NCBI GenBank assembly: GCA_038116945.1
Contig: JAYOEY010000001.1
Span: 1-64,000 of the forward strand
Source: JAYOEY01 sp038116945
Lineage (GTDB): Bacteria; Pseudomonadota; Alphaproteobacteria; MPNO01; UBA2964
Length of the DNA: 64,000 nucleotides
Direction: 5' to 3'
A model generated the notes under the pieces. That model was given only the letters and a program-made list of their open reading frames with translations. It made no database searches and had not been told where the DNA came from. Made by a program: the position numbers and the translations under genes. This document shows, piece by piece, positions 59,591 through 64,000 of this stretch; positions within the stretch are counted from its first letter, which is position 1, and every line of letters starts with the position of its first letter.

Positions 59591-61597
59591 CTAGCGTTGC
59601 AAATCCTGCTTTAGTGTGACGGCCGCCTTGCCTGCCTGCAAGCGGTGGCGGAAAACCTGGAGATTGCCCAGCACGCGCTGAACATAATCGCGGGTTTCGT
59701 TGAAGGGAATCAGCTCGATCCAGTCTATGGGATCCACGCCTCCTTCCCGGGGATCGCCGTTTCTCCGGAGCCAGCGCCCGACGTTATGCGGGCCGGCATT
59801 GTAGCTGGCGATGGAAAGTACGTATGAGCCGTTGAACCTATTGATCATCTCATTGAGGTAGTAACGCCCGAGCCGCACGTTGTAGACGTGATCGGAGATC
59901 AGACGGCTTCTTGAATAACCGATCTGGAGCCTCTGGGCGGCGCCGCGCGCCGTTGCCGGCATGAGCTGCATCATGCCGCGCGCGCCGGCATGGCTGATGG
60001 CCCTGGGATCGAAATTACTTTCCTGTCGCGAAACGGCCAGGAGCAGTGCGCGTTCGGGACCCCCGTCCGGCATGGGCACGAGCGGGTAACCGTGCTCAAG
60101 CATGACGATTCCGCGCCGCTGGGCGTGACGCGACACCCAGACGCCGAGGTCGGGGCGGCCGATTTCACGCGCCAGCTGGCCGATGAGGGCCAGTTCCCGC
60201 TCGGTCTGGGCGAGTTCGCCCAGCCGGAGCATGAACGGCCGAAGGCGTTTGTCCTGCCCGGCGCGATCCAGCAGCAGGACGGCCCGGACCAGTTCCCGTT
60301 TCCGAAATTCCTGCGCCTCCGGAAGGGTCGGCGAAGCAGCGACGGTGGGCAACCTCGGCGTCTCGCCGAGTTGCAGGGCGGCAAGCTGTCCGTGGTATGT
60401 CGTCGGATGCAGGGCGGCGCGACGGAACCATATAACCGCATCGCGAGGATTCTTCGCTGCTTGCGCCGCGCGTCCCGCCCAGTACGCGGCGCGTGCCCGG
60501 CTGACGGGATAGCGAACAGCGCCGTACAGCTTCTCGAACCGTCTGAATGCCTCGTTGTTCTCGTTCAGAAAACGCAGTGCGACCCAGCCGGCGAGCCACT
60601 CCGCTTCCGCATACGGTGCACGAAACTCCGGCGGTACGTTGTGGTCCTTGATAACCCGCCAGGCGTCGGTGACGCGTCCGCCGCCAAGCAGCCTTCGCGC
60701 CAGCCGCATGCGCGAAGCCACCCAGATCTCGGGGCGACGCAAATCCGCTCCTGGTGGCGGCAGCATCGCAAGTGCGTCGTCGTCCCGGCGTTTTCGGACG
60801 CGCCACCGGAAACGTTCGTAGACAAACCCGGGGTCCGACTGAAGGGATGGCGGGACTTGCCGGATCGCCCAGTCGACGCCGCCGCGGTTCCGGCGCAACC
60901 GGATCCGTGCCAGAGCAACGGCGCGAAGGTCCTTTCCAATCTCCTGCAAGCCGGCCTGCGCCGCCCGGGTGCGTCCCGACCAGAGGAGGTTGTCGATCCG
61001 CGCCCAGCGGTCGTCCTCGGTAATATGCGCTCGATGTCTGCGCGCGAAGTCGCGCGCTTCGCGCCGGGTAAAACCTCCCGCGACCCAGGCTCGGCGAAGC
61101 CACCCGGCGCCATCTTCGATCCTGCCCGCCGCGATCAGCGCCTGGCCGAGCGTTGCCATGCCGGGGCCGGTCAGCGGCTGCCGCCCTTCGAACCAGCGAA
61201 TGACGGTTTCGGGCGAGACCGAACCGTCGATGGCCTCCTCCGCGCGCTGCTGAAGGCGCCGATGACCGGGCCAGTCGGGATTTGTCCGGATGAATGCCGC
61301 GATTTCGTTGAAGTCGGCGTCGGTGCCCCGCGCCGAATAGGCCATCCAGTCGACGATTTTACGCGGCAGCGGATCGCCGGCGCGGCGAACTCGATCGCGC
61401 GCCTGCTTCCATTGGCCCTTCAATGCCAGGCGGAGCGCTTCTCGAAAGTGGCCGCGGTCGCTTTCAGAAATCAGGGAATCCGGGGGAGCAGGCTGCGCGA
61501 CGGAAGGACGGATATCCGACAAGACGGACGACAATCCAATGCACAGCGCCGCCGCGCGGGCGCGCCAGTTCGGTCCTGTCCTGACGAAGGCATCCAT
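59591..61597 (-). CDS. Soluble lytic murein transglycosylase (Slt type)
   Basis: From ATG 61597 the product is 668 residues with a signal peptide (ARAAALCIGLSSVLSDIRPSVAQ), a long helical ring (about residues 40-480) and a C-terminal SLT domain with catalytic Glu in AVSRQESNFDPRAISHAGA and MQLMPATARG. It cleaves glycan strands in the periplasm to 1,6-anhydro sugars. The frame open to 61654 is less likely. It heads a three-gene minus-strand set. Confidence 0.92.
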   Translation of the reverse strand: MDAFVRTGPNWRARAAALCIGLSSVLSDIRPSVAQPAPPDSLISESDRGHFREALRLALKGQWKQARDRVRRAGDPLPRKIVDWMAYSARGTDADFNEIAAFIRTNPDWPGHRRLQQRAEEAIDGSVSPETVIRWFEGRQPLTGPGMATLGQALIAAGRIEDGAGWLRRAWVAGGFTRREARDFARRHRAHITEDDRWARIDNLLWSGRTRAAQAGLQEIGKDLRAVALARIRLRRNRGGVDWAIRQVPPSLQSDPGFVYERFRWRVRKRRDDDALAMLPPPGADLRRPEIWVASRMRLARRLLGGGRVTDAWRVIKDHNVPPEFRAPYAEAEWLAGWVALRFLNENNEAFRRFEKLYGAVRYPVSRARAAYWAGRAAQAAKNPRDAVIWFRRAALHPTTYHGQLAALQLGETPRLPTVAASPTLPEAQEFRKRELVRAVLLLDRAGQDKRLRPFMLRLGELAQTERELALIGQLAREIGRPDLGVWVSRHAQRRGIVMLEHGYPLVPMPDGGPERALLLAVSRQESNFDPRAISHAGARGMMQLMPATARGAAQRLQIGYSRSRLISDHVYNVRLGRYYLNEMINRFNGSYVLSIASYNAGPHNVGRWLRRNGDPREGGVDPIDWIELIPFNETRDYVQRVLGNLQVFRHRLQAGKAAVTLKQDLQR

Positions 61598-61746
61598 CGG
61601 TCGTGTCCTTTGCGGCGGCAATCGTATGACTTGCCGCAGACACGCGCCACTCATTCTCTTGCGATCAGTTGCGAAGGGAGTTTAAGTTAGGCTGGAAATT
61701 CGTATCCGATTTTTCGATGAAAAACAGGCAATTCCGGGAGGCGGCC

Positions 61747-62622
61747 ATGTTTCAGGGGTCCATCTGCGCGCTCATTACACCGTTTCGCGACGGCGGCGTC
61801 GACGAGGCCGCGTATGAAGCCTTTGTCGACTGGCAGATCAGCGAAGGAACCGAGGCGCTGGTGCCCTGCGGCACCACAGGCGAATCCCCGACGTTGAGCC
61901 ACGACGAGCATCGCCGTGTCGTCGAAATCTGCATCAGCATCGCAAACGGACGCGTTCCCGTGATCGCGGGAACCGGATCGAACTCGACGGAAGAGGCGAT
62001 CGCGCTGACCCGGCACGCGAAGGAAGCGGGCGCCGATGGCGCGCTGGTGGTAACGCCTTACTACAACAAGCCGACGCAGGAAGGGCTCTACCGGCATTAC
62101 AAGGCCATCAACGATTCGGTCGACCTGCCGGTCATCATCTACAACATCCCGGGGCGCTCGGTAATCGACATGTCGATCGACACCATGGCCCGGCTGGCGA
62201 AGCTGCCCAACATCGTTGGCGTCAAGGACGCGACCAACGACGTGGCGCGTGCGACGCGACAGAAACTCGCTATCGATGGCGAGTTTGTCCAGCTTTCCGG
62301 CGAGGACGGAACCCAGATCGGGTTTCTGGCGCAGGGCGGCGACGGATGCATTTCCGTGACGGCGAACGTCGCGCCCAAGCCCATGGCCGAATTCCACAAG
62401 GCATGGCGCGACGGCGACATCGCTGCGGCCCAGGCTCTGAACGAACGGCTCATGCCGCTTCACGTCGGCCTGTTCTGCGAGAGCAACCCTGCTCCGGTGA
62501 AGTACGCGGCCAGTCTGCTGGGAAAATGCGCGGAGGATGTTCGTCTGCCGCTCGCCGACCTTTCGGCGGATAGCCGGAAGACGGTCGAGGCCGCGATGAG
62601 ATCGGCCGCGCTGCTGAACTGA
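61747..62622 (+). CDS. dapA: 4-Hydroxy-tetrahydrodipicolinate synthase
   Basis: DapA condenses pyruvate with aspartate semialdehyde on the lysine/diaminopimelate route. The 291-residue protein has CGTTGESPTL (41-50), TPYYNKPTQEGLY (103-115), Y132, R137 and Schiff-base K160 in VGVKDAT. ATG 61747 follows GGGAGG; a frame open to 61669 would add 26 residues. It diverges from the slt gene across 149 nt in which I found no clear promoter, and precedes smpB by 7 nt. Confidence 0.96.
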   Translation: MFQGSICALITPFRDGGVDEAAYEAFVDWQISEGTEALVPCGTTGESPTLSHDEHRRVVEICISIANGRVPVIAGTGSNSTEEAIALTRHAKEAGADGALVVTPYYNKPTQEGLYRHYKAINDSVDLPVIIYNIPGRSVIDMSIDTMARLAKLPNIVGVKDATNDVARATRQKLAIDGEFVQLSGEDGTQIGFLAQGGDGCISVTANVAPKPMAEFHKAWRDGDIAAAQALNERLMPLHVGLFCESNPAPVKYAASLLGKCAEDVRLPLADLSADSRKTVEAAMRSAALLN

Positions 62623-62629
62623 TAGCGCC

Positions 62630-63103
62630 ATGGCCCGCTCAGACACAGAAGCCGTCCGGGTCGCGGCGCAGAACCGCCGGGCGCGACACGATTACGCGAT
62701 CGAAGACAGCCTGGAAGTCGGAATTGTCCTGACCGGCAGCGAAGTCAAATCCCTGCGCGCCGGAAGGGCGACGATCAGCGAAGCCTATGCGGCGGAAGAA
62801 AGCGGGCAGCTGTACCTTATCAACGCCTATATTCCTGAATACAACGAGGCGGGAGACAGGAACCACGAAACCCGCCGGCCACGCAAACTGCTCGCTCACA
62901 GGCGCCAGATCGGCCGGCTTGCCGGCGCCGTGCAGAAGCAGGGCATGACGCTGGTGCCGCTGAAGCTCTATTTCAACGATCGCGGTATCGCCAAGCTGGA
63001 ACTTGGCGTCGCCAGGGGCAAGAAGCTGTTCGAAAAACGCGATGCCACGAAAAAGCGCGAGTGGGAACGAGACAAGGCCCGCATCATGCGGGCGCGGGGC
63101 TAA
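62630..63103 (+). CDS. smpB: SsrA-binding protein SmpB
   Basis: The 157-residue protein binds tmRNA for rescue of stalled ribosomes. It contains NRRARHDYAIEDSLEVGIVLTGSEVKSLR, LINAYIPEYN and LVPLKLYFNDRGIAKLELGVARGKK, and the C-terminal KKREWERDKARIMRARG tail that reads the empty A site. The tmRNA gene ssrA is not in the window. Confidence 0.97.
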   Translation: MARSDTEAVRVAAQNRRARHDYAIEDSLEVGIVLTGSEVKSLRAGRATISEAYAAEESGQLYLINAYIPEYNEAGDRNHETRRPRKLLAHRRQIGRLAGAVQKQGMTLVPLKLYFNDRGIAKLELGVARGKKLFEKRDATKKREWERDKARIMRARG

Positions 63104-63105
63104 GC

Positions 63106-63774
63106 GTGAGCGACGACGTCTCGGGGTCCCGAAACCGCGACAAGCTGATTGCGACCAAGGAAAAATGGGCGAGGGAAGGGCGGCTGCTGACCGGGGAGGA
63201 AGGCGATCCCGCCCGCGACCGCGTTCCGCCGGGGCAACGGGTCGTAACGGACTGGCCGGTGCTCGATCTCGGCGCGCTGCCGCGCTACGATACCGGGACG
63301 TGGAAGCTCAGGATCGATGGCGCGGTCGAAACCCGTCTTATCTGGGACTGGAAGGAGTTCTGCGACCAGCCGCAGGACCGCGTGACCAGCGACATGCATT
63401 GCGTCACCGGCTGGTCACGTCTGGATAATGTCTGGGAAGGCGTCTCCGCGCGCCGTATCCTGGAGCTGGTACGGCCAAAACCGGACGCGACCCATTGCAT
63501 CTTTTACAGCCGGGACGGCTATACCACGAATGTGCGTCTCGACCGGTTCGCCTGCGAAGACGTCCTGCTCGCCCGAACCTGGGAAGGCGAGCCCCTGGCG
63601 CCTGAACATGGCGGACCCGTCCGCGTCGTCATGCCGCGCTGGTATCTCTGGAAGAGCGCGAAATGGCTGCGTCGCATCGAATTCGCCGTTGGCGACCGCC
63701 CCGGCTACTGGGAAATGCGCGGCTATCACAACGACGGCGATCCGTGGAAGGAACAGCGCTACGACGAATGCTAG
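63106..63774 (+). CDS. Sulfite-oxidase-fold molybdopterin enzyme
   Basis: The 222-residue single-domain protein has the Mo-ligand C99 in SDMHCVTGWSRLDNVWEGV and PVRVVMPRWYLWKSAKWLRRIEF, as in sulfite oxidase-like proteins of the cytosolic, heme-free group. No Tat signal is present, unlike MsrP/YedY. The substrate is unknown. The start is GTG 63106, 2 nt after smpB. It converges with the UDG gene over 4 nt. Confidence 0.85.
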   Translation: MSDDVSGSRNRDKLIATKEKWAREGRLLTGEEGDPARDRVPPGQRVVTDWPVLDLGALPRYDTGTWKLRIDGAVETRLIWDWKEFCDQPQDRVTSDMHCVTGWSRLDNVWEGVSARRILELVRPKPDATHCIFYSRDGYTTNVRLDRFACEDVLLARTWEGEPLAPEHGGPVRVVMPRWYLWKSAKWLRRIEFAVGDRPGYWEMRGYHNDGDPWKEQRYDEC

Positions 63775-64000
63775 GAGGAGGCGGTACGGAAATTCCGTTT
63801 CGCAAGGGCAGGAGACGGTTTGGCGAGCAGATCCCGAACTGTACCGAATACGTCGCGAAACATGTTTTCCGTTAGGCGCCCCGTATTCGTGTTGTAACGC
63901 GAGCAGTGATAGCTGTCGGCGAGGTTGAGGCCCGACGGCAGCTCATGCATGGCGCCGTGAGCGAATTTCCACGCGCTTCTCTTTTCTCCCAGCGCGGCAA
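63771..64000 (-). CDS. Uracil-DNA glycosylase family protein, C-terminal end (partial)
   Basis: Minus-strand frame from 63998 reads HGAMHELPSGLNLADSYHCSRYNTNTGRLTENMF and ends at TAG (63773-63771); the core piece LADSYHCSRYNTNTGRL resembles the C-terminal motif of family 4/5 uracil-DNA glycosylases. The 76 residues seen lack the 5' part, which lies beyond the window. The residue set (SYHCSRYNTNT) includes the expected catalytic histidine region. Confidence 0.75.
   Translation of the reverse strand, partial: AALGEKRSAWKFAHGAMHELPSGLNLADSYHCSRYNTNTGRLTENMFRDVFGTVRDLLAKPSPALAKRNFRTASS

Noticed and set aside
1..64000. CRISPR arrays, transposases, integrases, att sites
   Set aside because: No regularly spaced direct repeats and no recognisable recombinase reading frame were seen; the catabolic block is not flanked by a tRNA with a repeated 3' end.

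Overview
The window is GC-rich DNA from an alphaproteobacterium. This rests on gene order and families: an S10-spc-alpha ribosomal block without infA or rpmJ, an ATP12-type F1-ATPase chaperone, a DUF1489 protein, a bactofilin/M23 pair, and TTAA-N7-TTAA sites of the CtrA type. I cannot name the genus from sequence alone. No insertion sequence, prophage, integrase or CRISPR array was seen.

Layout. Positions 1-14.1 kb carry the end of tuf, then rpsJ to rplQ including secY, adk and rpoA. There is an internal consensus promoter before rpsM, and a strong terminator with a GCAA loop after rplQ. From 14.2 to 25 kb come housekeeping genes, many overlapping by 4-8 nt: a DegP/HtrA protease, rarA, crcB, an RluC-type pseudouridine synthase, a HAD phosphatase, an ATP12 chaperone, lipB on the opposite strand, tRNA-Leu(GAG), mgtE, an SLC13-like transporter, a response regulator with a small helical partner, and a DUF1489 protein.

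From 25 to 49 kb lies an accessory block for aromatic-compound catabolism. It holds an FAD monooxygenase, two class II aldolase-fold proteins, two RidA proteins and a two-subunit molybdenum hydroxylase/transhydroxylase of the pyrogallol transhydroxylase/resorcinol hydroxylase family. It also holds tandem carboxymuconolactone-decarboxylase-like proteins, an alpha/beta hydrolase, a ferredoxin reductase with two tandem Rieske ferredoxins, and a complete dmpEFGH lower meta-cleavage module. A TctC-type binding protein, a second molybdopterin oxidoreductase, an FAH-family enzyme, a CaiB CoA-transferase, an MFS exporter and a 2-hydroxyacid dehydrogenase complete it. The lower route (hydratase, aldolase, acylating aldehyde dehydrogenase, oxalocrotonate decarboxylase) is present. 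No ring-cleaving dioxygenase, semialdehyde dehydrogenase, tautomerase or Rieske oxygenase is present.

From 49 to 64 kb are a giant multi-PAS hybrid histidine kinase downstream of three phased TTAA boxes, a single-domain response regulator, tRNA-Gly(CCC), an archaeal-type (DUF120) riboflavin-kinase-like gene overlapping an enolase-superfamily gene, an M23 peptidase/bactofilin pair, a threonine-dehydratase-like enzyme, a HAD dehalogenase-like protein, a soluble lytic transglycosylase, dapA, smpB, a sulfite-oxidase-fold molybdoenzyme and the 3' end of a uracil-DNA glycosylase gene.

The most unusual object is the molybdoenzyme at 27.9-31.8 kb. Its large subunit carries about 118 extra N-terminal residues that read like an SCP2 (sterol-carrier) domain, and its iron-sulfur subunit lacks three cysteines I expect from the family, so probably one cluster.
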